The notes: generated by a model from the letters alone, not told the origin. 64,000 nucleotides of DNA from Bretschneidera sinensis (GCA_023935145.1 CM043697.1:50404001-50468000); one strand, 5' to 3'; positions 22,990-36,039 are shown, numbered from the stretch's first letter. Program-made: numbers and translations.

Positions 22990-23175
22990 TCAATAACCAT
23001 AATTGTTGCCATAGACAGAACCATAATCTCCAGCAGGTATATGGCCAGCATGGCCAGTGGAATCAGATGGTGGAGTTGCATATACAGGACCATGAGCTGG
23101 ATAAGCATTATATCCCTGACTGACTGGTACACCAGCTGGGTTCTGTGCAGAGCTTGCTGCTTCAGCCATTGAATT
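22990..23175 (-). CDS. FLK: FLK-like coding exon 6: Gly/Tyr-rich tail and stop
   Basis: Encodes residues 465-525, starting [13 protein letters not shown] and ending [10 protein letters not shown] before TGA. Acceptor GATGCAG. Tails of this kind are common in FLK/PEPPER proteins. Confidence 0.9.
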   Translation of the reverse strand, partial: NSMAEAASSAQNPAGVPVSQGYNAYPAHGPVYATPPSDSTGHAGHIPAGDYGSVYGNNYGY

Positions 23176-26100
23176 CTGCATCACGCAACAAAAAAAGTTT
23201 TCATAAATAATATACATAATAGAATAATTCTTTTTAAAAAGGTATTGTCAGTTAAAATAAATTGAGCAGTGCAAGTCTTTACTGCCTGCTCATGAGAAAT
23301 ACAAAATATGTGATAAAAAAAGATACATGAATAGGCAATACTAAAAGAAATAACCAGCACATAAACCTACGGACCAGTTTGAACAAGACCTGCGGAAAAT
23401 AGAAATAATTGAATTGCTGCATCACTTTTTTTCCAACTAGCTATTGCTACAAGTGCTTTGCACACAAGTTAAGTATATTACATGTTAAATTAATTGTTTT
23501 ATATGTAATGAAAAGATATAAGTAAAAATTCTATGATTTGATTTTGATGAGAACGAATTAAAATGCAATCTCTAAAATTTATAATATTAGAAACATCAAT
23601 ATAGTTCTAATGTAAGCAAAATCTAATATAATGATAAACTTATTGATGTGATAGAAATATAATCAAATATTTAAATACATACCAGATATATTTTTTTGAC
23701 AAGTTTAATACATAACAAATATTCTAAATCTCATAGTTGTCAATCGTTACTTTTTTTGTCATTTTGATGGATTTAATCACATGCGTTTGTGGAAAAACTT
23801 GTTTGTATAGAGAAGTGAATTCTTGTAAATACTTGCTTATATAAAGTAAAACTAAAACTTAATTCTATGAGGGAAAGAAAAGATCAATTTAATGAATTTA
23901 ATTGTAATAATTTATTAGTAATGAATTGTTTGTAAAAGACTAACTTGTTTATATAGAGAAGTGAATACTTGTAAATGACTTGCTTATATAAAGTAAAACT
24001 AAAATTTAATTCTATGAGGAAAAGAAAAGAAAAGATCAAATTAATGATTTAATTGTAATAATTTATTATTTGTAAAAGGCAAGTTTATAGAGCATTAATG
24101 AATCGTTTGTAAAAGACTAGCTTACTTGCTTATATAGATAAAACTACATCCTAATTCTATGAGAGAAAAAAGACTTGATTTCAAAAGAAATTATTAGGTA
24201 AAGCAACTATTGTCCAGCAAATTGTGAAGGCAAACAAAATGTAGATCAAACTGGAAAGAGTACAAAAACGAAAGCTAGCATAAGCCCCTCAAAAATTGCC
24301 ATGGGATTCATAGAAGACCTGTATCAACTGCTGAGCAGTTTGTATTTGTGAAGCAGAACCATTTATTTCTACAGTCATCTCCCCAGGAACACCCCTCGTC
24401 TCCTGTACAGCAATTGTGGCCCCACTGGCACGACGTATGTAACTTATATTTGCACCAGATGTCCCAATTACAGCATCGGCATACAACAAAGGAACCTGCA
24501 TGTGGTGCATGACCTACAGAAAAAAAAAAAAAAAAAAAAAAAAGCAAACAGGAAAACATCAAAAACTGCACAAGATTGTAATCCTTTAGGCATAAGAGAA
24601 TTAACTCCTTATTATAACAAATTCTTCCTATACAAGTAAGGATTCACTAATTTATGCTGATATTTCACCAAACCATTGCCTCTGTGAGCTTTTACAGACT
24701 CATTTCCAAAATTCTCTCCATGTTCACCAAAATATCCCTATGACTCAAATTCTATCTTGTGCATACCTCAGTTCAATTGTCTGGCCAAAGTAGTCCAACA
24801 TTACTTGTATTGGTAAACTAGCATCAAAAACATATTGTCGATTTTCGAAGCTAGGATACAAAACAGCATTTATCTAACAAAAAGAACCTATACCAGCAGT
24901 TTATGCACCAATAGACTTAATAGCAAAAGGGCTGATTGAAGAGAACTTCTGGCACCACACAAGCATGAGAAAATTAATCCTCAAAACTTCAGTCCTATCA
25001 GAGTCCACTTTCAGTGGCAATAAAGAACATGGTACATGTAATTGACAATTGCACTCCTCAAACAAACAAACCAAAGTCCAAAGTCAAAGACTTCAGTGTG
25101 AGACATAACTTGATCCAGTGGTATATCCTCAGGAATATGCATAAAGGTAAGATAGTGAGATTAGTAACCATAATTTCATAGCATCTGTATTTGGACATTA
25201 CCCAGGATGCAAGAAACACGAAATGCCAGTGAAGATCAAAGCAAAGAAAATGCACCTTCGTGACCATTGATTGTTGCGCCTGCACATTTGATGAATGGCC
25301 TCCCATAGAAGCATCCCTTCCATACATGGGTGGAACTTGACGGAGTTGTTTGTCCATAGCAGGCAGATCAGGAGGTGGATAATAATTGTCAAGTTGATGA
25401 GGCAGTTGCATATATTGAGGGTCCAATACAAAACCAGGTCGACCACCAGCATTCACAGGAAAACCTTGAGGAAAACTCCAAGATTGAGGTGGGGGCATAT
25501 TCTGGTTTGCTCGAACATTTGGCCTTTGCATCTGAGAATATTAATACACAAACACATAAGAGGAGCACCAGTAGAATTCTTGATTAATACTATCACTTCT
25601 CTCACATGCAGTGGAAAAGAGGTATGTATACAGAATACAGGTACACCATACATCTAATAAGAATATGGAAATTTTTAAAAATTTAGAATATGATATGGTG
25701 GACATGTGAACAAATAAATATGATAAATATGCATTACATTTGTACCCATATTCACAAAGGTCTCTCAAAAAATAAATAACAAGCATGATCGCTGGTCGTT
25801 CGGATCGCAAGCCACTTCATATTAGCTCATTTCGGACCTGGGTCAATTTCAGTCTCGGGTCGTCTGTCATCTTGGGTTTCAGATCATCCCGGGTCGAGTC
25901 ATCTCGGATATCAGGCGGGTTGATTCATCGGGGTTGCTCAATTTTTCTATTTTCTTTTCCCCTAATTCTTCAAAAAAATCATTTGAACTACGCTTTAAAT
26001 TTAGATTGACATAATACATTAGTTTTTTGTTTCTATTTTTCACAAAAAAATGTTAGTAATAATTTAATATTAAAAAAATTGTTTTAATATATTTAACTAA

Positions 26101-29100
26101 TTAATATCATACTTTTTAAAGTATGCCATTAGATTATGAGTTTTATTAACATTCATCTTGAAATTTATCTAAAAAAAATTGAGTTTTATTGATATTTTTC
26201 TTGATGAAAAATTAATCCTTAAACATTAACGTGTTATCTCTAATCACATTGGATTAACAATAATAAAATAGATATTTATAATTAATTAAAAATATATTAT
26301 TTGCATATAATAAGACTAAACAAGTTACGTGACAATCCGTAAAAATTAATTAATAATAAATTAATGTTTAATTTTCTAAATAATGCATTTAATATGTGAA
26401 TGTAATGTTATGGCTCTTAATCCTAGAATTCAGTCTTAATTGATCTCAGACAACTAATTCATAGAGTTATTCTCATTGATAACCTCTTATACGATCATAT
26501 CATATTTTGGTGATTAAGTTTCATATAACCACTTCATTCCATCTTATTTTTCAATGCCATTAAGGAAAATTTTATTTTGATGTGAAAAATAATGCAAATT
26601 AACCAGTCTTCTCTATTTTTTATTTGAAGATAAGGAGATTATTCGCATTAATAGATTGTTGAAACATGCATATCAACACATGTTTTCCCCCTAAAATTCA
26701 AAGCACCAAATCAATATCGTTATAGTGCTAGAACCTATCAAAGCCCTAAAAATTCAAAGCACCTCTTGCATCGTAACTAATAAAAAAAATCAATAATAAA
26801 TTAATTATGATATACTTTATTTTATTTAACAACTAATCAATTAACTATTACCACAGTTTAATAAGCTAATCAATTTTTAAAATTTCTTTTTAAAAACAAA
26901 ATATCATTTTAAGTTCAAGTTGTTTCAGGTTCGAGTCATTCAGACTCAAGTCGAGTTGGATTCGGGCCATTTTGAATTTGGGTCATTTCAGGTCACTCGG
27001 GTTCAGGTCATATTATTTTATTGAATTCTCGAGCCGCATCAGGTTTGGATCAGGTCGGGTCAAATTTTTCCACCTCTATGAGTATACCATGAGGCTTGTA
27101 TAGCAAATCTATGTTTAGTGTACAAGTATTTTCCTTCTTTTACCATTCCCACCCAAAAGACTTTAGAAAAACTAAAAGTTCACTTAAAAAGACCTAAGAG
27201 AGTTTAATTTCATTGCTTGATCCCCTAATACTCAAAATATAAAAAAGAAATTTCATTTTGAATGAAAACCTACCTTGAACGAAAACATGCTATAACCATT
27301 CGATACAGTTAAAATACTGATAAGGAGGTGTTCAAGTATCCATGCATTGTAACTCACATGCAGTTCATTTGTAAGTTTTCAGATGGAATTACCATTAGTA
27401 GAAACATATAAAATATAACTATTAAACAGCTTAAAGAATTTGATTGGATAAAGTAGAATTCAGAGTTGGGACTAATTACGTATGGTCACCCAAGTTCAGC
27501 CATCCATCTAAAGTTTTAGTGGGAATTTTACAATGCATATTCAGGCATCATTTATCATCTGCTAAAGAGGCTGGACCATTTACAGCCATGACTTTGCCCC
27601 CAACAAGTTTGAATAAAGAGGCTGTGTACAACCAGCCCAGAACAACAGGCTTTCATGTTACATGTGAAGAAACAAATAAAGAAGTAATGCGGTTAGAAAC
27701 CTCTATAATTAAAAGAAAACTACAAGAAGGCTTCACATAAGCTGGTGAATAATTTCTAGGATTTTACATACTTGTATCTAGGCCTGAGAGTTTGAGACAA
27801 CTGAGTTACCCTGTGGTTAAGCTGGTGGACCCATGACCAGCAGTTAAACACGGTCTAGCTGCTCCAGATCTCAAGATTTTGCCCAAAACAGACTAAACAC
27901 CCACTGGTACCACTAGAAAACATGAGTAATGATCTATCCTAAAAAAATTATTTAGCTGTAAATGCATCCACTTCTATAACTCTTTATCGTCCTTAGCTTC
28001 AGTCAACATGGTTCCCCCTAAAAGAATATAGAAAAAAAGTAAAGAACGGATTAAAGAACTTACTTGCATTTCAAATACTCCAACAACACTGCGATCAACC
28101 AAGAACTTTCGCAGATGACTAGCAATCAGTTCAACTGCCTTGTGAACACCCGCGGGCTCACCTTGTATCTCAACAACACTATCGTCTGGCAATGCAAAAA
28201 GCGGCAGGTTTTCTGTGGAAAACCATTTCAATAGCATTAGAACAGCAATCAACATAATCTCGGATATTATAAAACTGAAACACTCACAAGCCACCATGCA
28301 ATATGACAAAAGCGTATATAGGGAAGGAGAACTCAAAAGTCATGCTAAAATCTTCAAGGATTACGATACAACTCAAGAATAATAACCAATGAAGAGACAG
28401 CACAAGCATATAAAGCAAATTCCCCAATACAAGCAACAGTCAAACACTTGCACATGGAACATGGTGTTTTGTAAGAAAACCTGTTCTAAGAACTCGAATG
28501 ATACAATTAGAAGCATCCTGAATAGACTTTATGGTGGATCCCTGTTTTCCAATCAAGCTTCCTGCTTGAGTATCGGCAACTAGAAGCCTCGTGATAACTG
28601 TGCCCCCTGCACCAGATGTAGCAAGAGCAGGATCACTGTCTACATCAACAATTTTTTTATGAACCATCAGCAAACCATCCATGGCAGGAGGAATTGGGGC
28701 ATCTGGCTCTTCTTTTGCAGAAACCATCACCTAGTAAAACCAAGACAAGCATTTAAGTATATCAATTCAAAGACATAATTAAATTCATATTATTGAGAAA
28801 CTGTCACTCTTCATGATATGAAATCACTTTTATCACACATTAATGGCACTCAGAAGCATACGTATTGTACCCTTGTTCATGTTGTGACCTTTACGATTCC
28901 TAATTCATTTTGCCATCTCAATCTTGGTATTAACAAAGTGATAAAGGAGTATAAAATAACTCAAATATACATTAATCCACCCCCCCAAAAAAAAAAAGAA
29001 AAAGAAAAAGAAAAAAAAGAGCAGAAAGAAACAAGGTGAGAATTAATAATGCAAAACAAAAATCTACAATCATGTAAATGACTCTTTTGCAAACTTATCG

Positions 29101-32100
29101 TATATTTAGCTACCAACAAACCAACTCTTTCTGTCATCAAGTTTTTGGTTTTCCATGTCTTCCTGAAGACGAACCTTGCACCAAGTAGAGCAATGGAAAA
29201 AAAGGTAAGGTTTTGAAGATGAGTTTGAACATGCACATCTGGGTATGTAAGTAAAAGATAGGGCGAGGATAAAGTATTGGAGGTAACATAATGTAAGACA
29301 GAAGAGGCAGTAACAAATAATGGACAAACTACAAGTATTAAGAGGTAAGAAAGAGAAAACACCACACAAGTGAAAAAAGAAAAGGATAGATGACCATAGA
29401 AAAAAAAAAGGAAACAGGTGAAACATATAAAAAAACTCTGATATTACAAGTCTACTGTGCATTTACGCTTCGCCCCCTAACTGTTGTGTTGGTTTCCAAA
29501 TTCATGGAAATCATCTAAAATATTTCTTCAGGAAAAACAATTCTTTAAAGCAGTATCTGATAATTCGTCTGCACAAGCATTTAAAAGAAAAGAAAAAAGT
29601 TTATTATGATTTTAGGCAGCCACTTAAATGAATCATATGAGATATCCTCCATACTTCAAGTTAAGATCTATCAAATATTGAATCTCCACAATAAATCAGT
29701 CATTACAACGATCTGCACACCATGTACAGCCCAAAGTTACCAAGATCCCTACCCCCCTTGGAATCTTAATCCGGATCCTACGTCCCAATTCATGGTACAT
29801 TCGCGGAAAGGATCCCTAAAATTGGCGATCCAAATTATTCTTAAGACTTTTAGCTAAGAAATTGATAAAAAAAATTCTAGACACAAGAAAGGAATAAGAG
29901 AATGCTCATATTATATTTTTAAATTTATGTTTTCTAATATTACGTTTATTGACTTTTTTTTATATGAAATATTATGTTTATTGACTTTACTATTTTGTCA
30001 AAACTCATTTTATCTTCTTAACTATTATTATGCACACAACTGTATTTAAATGGTACTCATATACATCTAATATCCTAATTTTATACATGCACTTATACAA
30101 AATAAACCATTTAAATCTACCCCCAACGTACCACCTATGGGGAGGGTAACATACCATGTTCCATTACCCGTACCACAAACTAGGGTGTACCAAGTTCGTG
30201 GTAACTATGGTACAGCCAAGGGTCATGTAAATAGGTAAATTTCAATAACAGTTCCAACACATAATTGACAGCAGTTAAAATCAGATTTTTCATATTAATA
30301 AATCACATGTATATTTTATTCATTTCAGTTAACCATATATACTAACAATTCAGATAAATAATATTTAATAAATATGAGAATAAAAAAGTCCAATTTTTCC
30401 ACAGTTTGTAAAAGCATTTTATACATATAAAATCTTATTGAGCTTAGAAACACTTGCTCGATTAGCTCATAATCTCAACTTAGTGTATAGGCCACATGAA
30501 TCCTTCGGCACCATTGAACTGTAACCAACCATTATATGAACACTAGGTAAGGTTTAGACCTAGAAACTGCATCTAAAACCACCAACTCCTCAACCAAACC
30601 TCACAAACAATGTCAACATAATTTCCAAATGACAAACTTAAAATTATTGTTACTTATCAAAAATAAATAAATCTTTGTGTTATCATTGAGGAAGCAATTT
30701 CAAATGCTCTAATAAAGTATAATGCATGGAGGCATAATTATACTAATATCTTAGTCATGTTTTGAATAAGCTGTATCACCATACTTTAGCTATTAGATTA
30801 TGCTTTTTAAGGAATCTTTTTAAAGAGAATTTCTAGATATCCTGCATCATTTTGATGGCAATTTTGAGATTTTTTTTCATTATAAGTTTAACAATGTGTG
30901 GCAAGACACCAATTGACCAAGTTCTGAAGTTACCAGATACAGTGCAAAGCTTCTTGGTACCAATGTCCGCACAGGGTATTTCCGATTGTTAAGTCAACAG
31001 AACTATTCAGCACTTGTAATGCTCAATGTTGACCCCTGCAATCCTGATCTTTGTTCTTCTAGTTTGAAGCCACTTTGGCATTGATTTGTTGCCTTTAAAT
31101 TTGAGGAGAACCTGCAAGCATTCATTTTGGTTATTGTGACAAAAGATGTTTTTTTTTCCTTCACATTTAACCTGTTATTTTGAGTTGATATTTAAGCTTC
31201 ATCTGTTATATTATCTTTTTATCTATTCCACCTTTTCGAAAGCATCTTTTGATTAAAGGTAGAAAAATTTAGTGCATATGAAATGCTTTGTCTCTTGTTA
31301 TTTATTTACTACACTTAGATTTTGTCTTCACTAGTTCTTATTTATTACTTCAGATTAATAATTCATGTTCCTTTTTTTTTCTCTTTTAAGGGGAAAAGAT
31401 GGTGGAAGATACATCACACGTTTAAGAGGCTCAACACCTCATACTACTTATATTCCATAGATATTATTAAAGATTGGGAAACTAGTTTTTTCTGGCCTTC
31501 TGGGAGTAATGTATAGGTTTCGGAATCAAGTTCATGCTAATCCAACAAAGTTCAATGTATTTGAGAGAACTACATAACCTCGCTGCCATTAAACCTATTG
31601 CAGTAACAATTTAGCATACAAGTGCTAGCACATCCAATGTATCAGAACCTAATTAAAAACTAACCAATTTTTTCATGGGTACATGAAATGACTACAAGGA
31701 AGATAATAAAACATGAATCATATGCTCTAATATGTCATGCACAAAATATCTTATTCTGATTCCTACATAAAATGCACATGTAGAGAGAAAAATATGGAAA
31801 ATAACTCACTGCTCTTTCTGAGGTCCCTGGAGGGCCATCAAGAATTTTAATCCGGGCCTTTGTTTCCTCAGTAATTTTCTTAATGTACTCCCCCTTGCGA
31901 CCGATGATACCACCAACCTTTTGCACAGGAACCAACATCCTGAAAACATTCTCTCCAGGCCAGCCCGGCCACCTCTTTGTTTCACCTCCTCTTGAATCAT
32001 TCTCAGATTCTTGTGTTTGCAAAGAATGATCCTTAGAAATATCTCCAGCATCATGTTCCTCTATATGTTGATCCTCGTGAATGTTAACCACATTAGGTTC

Positions 32101-32331
32101 ATTTACACGTGAATCCTCATGAATACCACCACCATTAGCTTCATCGGTATGTGAATCCTCAGGATTACAACCCATATTGGCTTCATCAATAATTAAGTTC
32201 TCAGGAATTAGGTTAGCATTAGGTTCATCAACATGCAAGTCCTCGGGGATAACACCAACAGTAGGTTCATCAATGTGCAAATCCTCATGAATACCACCCA
32301 TATTAGGTTGGCCAATATCTTCCTCAGCCAT
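22990..32331 (-). CDS. FLK: FLK/PEPPER-type triple KH-domain RNA-binding protein (525 aa, six coding exons)
   Basis: Joined exons, high to low: 31810-32331, 28481-28730, 28064-28212, 25256-25531, 24319-24513 and 22990-23175. All introns are GT-AG and all phases agree (1578 bases with stop). Three KH domains carry their GxxG loops: GRKG (144-147), GKQG (235-238) and GTSG (416-419). A proline/glutamine-rich linker lies at about 308-399 and a Gly/Tyr-rich tail ends in NNYGY. The WPGWPGE block before KH1 and the [13 protein letters not shown] block in KH3 are typical of Arabidopsis FLK. FLK is a nuclear protein of the autonomous flowering pathway that lowers FLC output; PEPPER is its close relative. 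The start is the ATG after an acceptor at 32343; an upstream in-frame ATG lies in the intron. Residues 12-95 form six 14-residue acidic repeats. The family is sure; FLK rather than a sister paralogue is inference. Confidence 0.9.
23798..24180. repeat. Imperfect triplication of a 145-175 bp unit in intron 5 of the FLK-like gene
   Basis: The phrase pair CTTGCTTATATAAAGTAAAACTA and TTAATTCTATGAGG recurs, with the unit starting at about 23798, 23943 and (shorter) 24118. Copies 1 and 2 are nearly identical; copy 3 is eroded. Each contains TATATAAAG on the plus strand. Confidence 0.7.
24319..24513 (-). CDS. FLK: FLK-like coding exon 5: KH3
   Basis: Encodes residues 400-464 with the GTSG loop and [16 protein letters not shown]. 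Just upstream of its acceptor the minus strand has an uninterrupted run of about 24 T, an extreme polypyrimidine tract. Reading through the donor would give a short alternative end (VFYESHGNF). Confidence 0.9.
25256..25531 (-). CDS. FLK: FLK-like coding exon 4: Pro/Gln-rich linker
   Basis: Encodes residues 308-399, low-complexity and rich in Pro, Gln, Asn and Tyr (for example [13 protein letters not shown]). No folded domain. Acceptor ATTCTCAG, donor AAG|GTGCAT. Confidence 0.88.
25785..27080. repeat. Degenerate transposon-like insert in intron 3 with GGGTCGGGT-type ends
   Basis: Both ends, and only the ends, are rich in GGGTC/CGGGT/TCAGGTC phrases (25795-25930 and 26920-27065), while the 1-kb middle is very AT-rich. 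The right end read on the minus strand starts TAGAGGTGGAAAAATTTGACCCGAC, close to the TAGGGGTGGCAAA start common in plant hAT-type elements. A matching inverted left tip was not found, so the class stays open. Confidence 0.4.
28064..28212 (-). CDS. FLK: FLK-like coding exon 3: C-terminal part of KH2
   Basis: Encodes residues 258-307 including [18 protein letters not shown] and [12 protein letters not shown], the last strand and helix of KH2. Acceptor TTCCACAG, donor GTAAGT. Confidence 0.9.
28481..28730 (-). CDS. FLK: FLK-like coding exon 2: end of KH1 and start of KH2
   Basis: Encodes residues 175-257 plus one base. Begins with [10 protein letters not shown] and contains the KH2 loop GKQG. 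Donor is GTTTTC after ACAG, a weak site for a plant intron, but the phase (1) fits the next exon exactly. Confidence 0.88.
28731..31809. other. Intron 1 of the FLK-like gene (3.1 kb)
   Basis: AT-rich. It contains a C7A11 low-complexity stretch at 28979 and GGTAC-rich sequence at 30125-30225, and no coding signal on either strand beyond chance frames. Donor GTGAGT at 31804-31809, acceptor TACTAG at 28731. Confidence 0.6.
31810..32331 (-). CDS. FLK: FLK-like coding exon 1: acidic repeats and first part of KH1
   Basis: Encodes residues 1-174. Acceptor TTGCCCAG precedes the exon and donor GTGAGT follows it. The exon ends within KH1, directly after the GPPGTSERA stretch, at phase 0. The acidic region is rich in ED, DE and EP pairs. 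Confidence 0.9.
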
Positions 32332-33518
32332 ATGAAATATTTCTGGGCAACAGAACCAACAGAAGCAAATAAACAAGCATCCAAAGCAAACATATCCAAC
32401 ACAAAAACACATAAGAAAAGAAAAAACATAAAGAAAGATCACGCCATGCAAAGTTCCTACCAATTTGAAACCTTAAAAATCCATAGAAAAATGAAACATC
32501 AAAATAATTTACTCCACCAATAATATCTTAAGAACATATCATTTCCTTATCATGATAAAACATAGTCCTGTGTCGCATGCCATATTGAAAGAGAAAATAG
32601 CAGCCAGTACCAATATCTTATGCGCTTCCTAACTTGCATCTAAATCACAGTGGAAAAAATCAATATATCAGTTATTTTTTTAATAAACCTATATATCAGT
32701 TATTGTCTCACAAAATAATGAGAAAACAACAGGGAAGGCAATGTCCCGAACAAAATGAAGCAAGAAACCACAATAATGCTACCAGACAAGTCAAATCATC
32801 AGACCTTCCAGAGTTGCGAATGGCATGATATCATAAACCTAATTAAACAAAGTTCAAACCAGCTTGCCAAAAACCAACAAGCGCAAAAGACCCTATAAAA
32901 CGCCAACAGCATACCACCAATAAGCGCAACACAGGAAAAGCAATAATAGTATATAGAATATAAACCGCAGTCCGGTTGCCGAGAAAGCCCCTCATGGGAA
33001 TAAATTACTGTCCAACACTTTCAGCTGTTTACTTGCGAAAAAAAATGAAGAAGAGAGAAAGACCCGATTCAATTTAGCGAATAACTGAACAAATTAAGGG
33101 TAGATTTTACCTGACTCAATAAATTTTTCATTTTCTTACTGAACAAATAAATAAAAGAAGTGCACAAGTATTACCAAAGATCGCCATTTATTTTCCTTTC
33201 CTACGCTCGAGTTCACAATTAACCAAACATGGGGTAAGAGTAACAACCAACAACTGACCAAAAAACTTTCGAATGTGGCGCAAACAAAACCCTAAAATCC
33301 CAGAACCAGCAAAGATATTTCAAGAAAGTTGCATAAGAAGCTTTGGGCATTAAAGTTTTAGCATATTTTGAAATCCATACGGATCAATCAAAAAATATTC
33401 TAGATAGAACTAAAGGGAACAAAATTACAAAAGTAACAAAATCAACCAATTATATACAAAAATAACGCAAACAATTTGTAAACAAATTAAAAGGGAATCC
33501 TGAGTCGCATTTACTTAC

Positions 33519-33660
33519 AGAAATTTTATTATGAAATCTTCTGGCAGAAAAGAGCGTGCGCAGTGAATAAGCGGTATAAGAAATGGAGGCTGTGACACAA
33601 TATGGTTGGACAAAGCGAAGAGGTTTTTGAAGGGAAGAAGTGAATTTTAAAATTTACATT
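33519..33660 (-). other. 5' UTR exon of the FLK-like gene
   Basis: A CT-rich leader on the minus strand ends at 33519 with donor GTAAGT (33513-33518). It would splice to the acceptor at 32343, eleven bases before the ATG, giving an intron of about 1.2 kb. The upper limit (transcription start) is a guess from the change to CT-rich composition near 33650. Confidence 0.5.
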
Positions 33661-33699
33661 TTAGTCCTTATGAATGGTTAGAGTTCGCCTTTCTTACTC

Positions 33700-33740
33700 G
33701 AGTTCTGGGTAGCCAATCAGTTATTGACACGTCATTAACC
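33700..33740 (-). promoter_or_regulatory. Possible proximal promoter motifs of the FLK-like gene
   Basis: TGACGTGTC (minus strand, 33726-33734) is an ACGT-core element, and a CCAAT box (plus orientation) lies about 15 bp closer to the gene. Both are about 60-80 bp upstream of the presumed transcription start. Confidence 0.3.
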
Positions 33741-36039
33741 CAAGTTTTTGTTTTTTCTTTAAAGGAAGGTGAGTGATTAATACTAAAAGAATTTATGAAA
33801 TGAATTTTAGTTTTTATAAACACAAACTAAGTCAAACAAAAATGGTTCATAAAATTATTTTTGTTTCTAAAAGTTGAATTTGTTTTTAAAAATTCTTTTC
33901 ATTATTATTTTACCAAAAATTAAAAAATTTATAATATCACTATTATTTTATCATAAATCATTTTAAAAATTATAAATTAAAATATAAATCATTTTTATTA
34001 TTAGGTCAAACCAGACTTAAAAACTGTTTTCACTATTGTTTCATCAAACACTAAATAATTTGTAACTTCATTATTATTTTACCATAAATCTATAAACTAT
34101 TTCAATTTTAGATATTTTAGTACTTTTCAATTTCCTTTTTGTTTTTAGTTCATTACTTTTTATTTTTTATGAAAACTTTTAATTAGATTGTTATTATTTT
34201 TTTATATACTTTTTGAAATAAAAAATAAGGTTAATTAGTTGAGGCCGTGAGAGGCTTTGGGAGAATATAAATAAGCAAATTGTGCTTTCTTTACCCTAAG
34301 TTAAACATTTGAACATCTTTTTTCAAAGTATCTAGGGTCTGTGGTGTGAGTGGTCTTTCGCTTACAGTATGTTTGGAATTAAATAAAATTAAAATTCGAC
34401 TGATTAAAAAATCATTTAGAAATTATTTGAAAAAAAAAAGAATTCATTTAAAACTGAATTGAAATGAAATTTTGTGTGTGACTTTCTTATATTAAATTAT
34501 TGAATTTTCACACTTAAAATGTTTTTTTTTTTTAATGATGGAGTCAAGAAGAAAACACCAGAAAAAAAATCACCAAAAAATGACATGAAAGATTAAAGTT
34601 TCCAAAGTGAAAAGGAATCGACCCTTCCTTGGGTCTCCCACATTGAGACATAAGCAGCAGCTAGTCTATGACTTTGATGGAGAGGATTTGGTTGTTTCTC
34701 GTCAAATTTAATCTCGTTCCTGTGCTCCCAGATGGCACATAGAATACAACATGATAGCACCACATCATTCATGCTTTTCATTTTGTGTGATTCAGTTATA
34801 AATTCTATCATTTGATCAAATATATACAAAGTTAACTTAATTCCATAGTAAATGAATTTCATAAATGCTTTTAAAACATGACAATGTATAGAATTATAAA
34901 TGGATTTCATAAAATTTATGGACTTCCTTTATTCCAAACATACACCCAATTGCTTTGTGAAATTGGTCCACGTAAGGTGAGGACTGTGATGTGGATAAAT
35001 TGCGCAATTTTTTAGCATAATCTCTGGTCCCTCCAAGGAAAAAATATTGGCTTTGCCCTCGGCAGCGATGCAGAGGGAACGAGAGAGAAGTTGGATCTTT
35101 GTTGTCCAAGAAAGAGAAAGGTTTTTGCCTAAGAAAATAAGGGGTAATAAGGTCTTTTCGTATTAAAATGTGGTGCACATGTGATACACATATGTGCTCT
35201 AGTCTTCAATTCAACAAAAATATCATCAAAAATGTCTATTGGAAAGATCCCTAAAATACATGAGTAAATTGATCGTTTTAAAAATGAAATGGGGAGAATT
35301 GAAAGGGGGGTAAAACATAAAAGTGTTTGATGATAATAATCCTAAGAAAGATTTAGCGAATCCTTTTAATAATGAAATGCCAAGAGAACTTGTGAAAAGT
35401 ACAATTGTTTGAATGGGGTTAAAAACTTTTAATCTTAGTAACTAATAGTGGGAACATAATCTTATTTTAAATATTAAAGTTTAATTGGTAAAAAAAATTC
35501 TTTTAAGTAACTATTTATAAGATTGAAATAATAATTAGAGCTTAAATGGTGATTAATGATAACCATTACAGAAAGAAGGATGACTAATCACTAGTTTTAA
35601 TAAATTTCATATTGTTTTGAGTGTCTGAAGTAATGGGGATGCATAAAATGAACTTTACCTATATAAACATAGAAATGGTGCCGCTTCTAACAAGATTTTG
35701 AGTTTATTATTGCAAATGTTTATGAAACCAAGAGAGAGCACATGTCAAATTATTGCTAACTAGGATCGATGAAAGACTTCAAATCCAAGTGGGCCTAAAA
35801 TGTAGTTAGAAAAGGTTTCATTGTTTCATTATACATGATTCTCCTTTCCATGAGTCATTGCCCCACAAAAGACCTATTCATGGAGTATATGAGCAATCCT
35901 TTCTCCCTTTAAGAAACATCGAGCTAAAACACTTATGCGTGTAAGCGAGTTAGAATTGAAGAAGGCGAGGATGCTACAACAATATACAATTATATTATTG
36001 GCTTTGAGTATAAACTCAATATATCATGTACCATACACA

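Noticed and set aside
27444..27740. 98-residue plus-strand frame in intron 3
   Set aside because: No recognisable domain, antisense to the FLK-like gene and within an intron.
27776..27910. Possible SINE or tRNA-derived sequence in intron 3
   Set aside because: No credible A-box and B-box pair and no terminal A-run or target duplication.
32332..32463. Upstream in-frame extension of the FLK-like exon with a hydrophobic, signal-like stretch
   Set aside because: A good acceptor (TTGCCCAG) lies between it and the MAEED start, and a 5' UTR exon with donor GTAAGT is found at 33519. The Cys/Phe-rich stretch is the T-rich end of an intron.
34894..35178. 94-residue minus-strand frame
   Set aside because: No similarity recognised, no splice or promoter context, composition as in the surrounding spacer.
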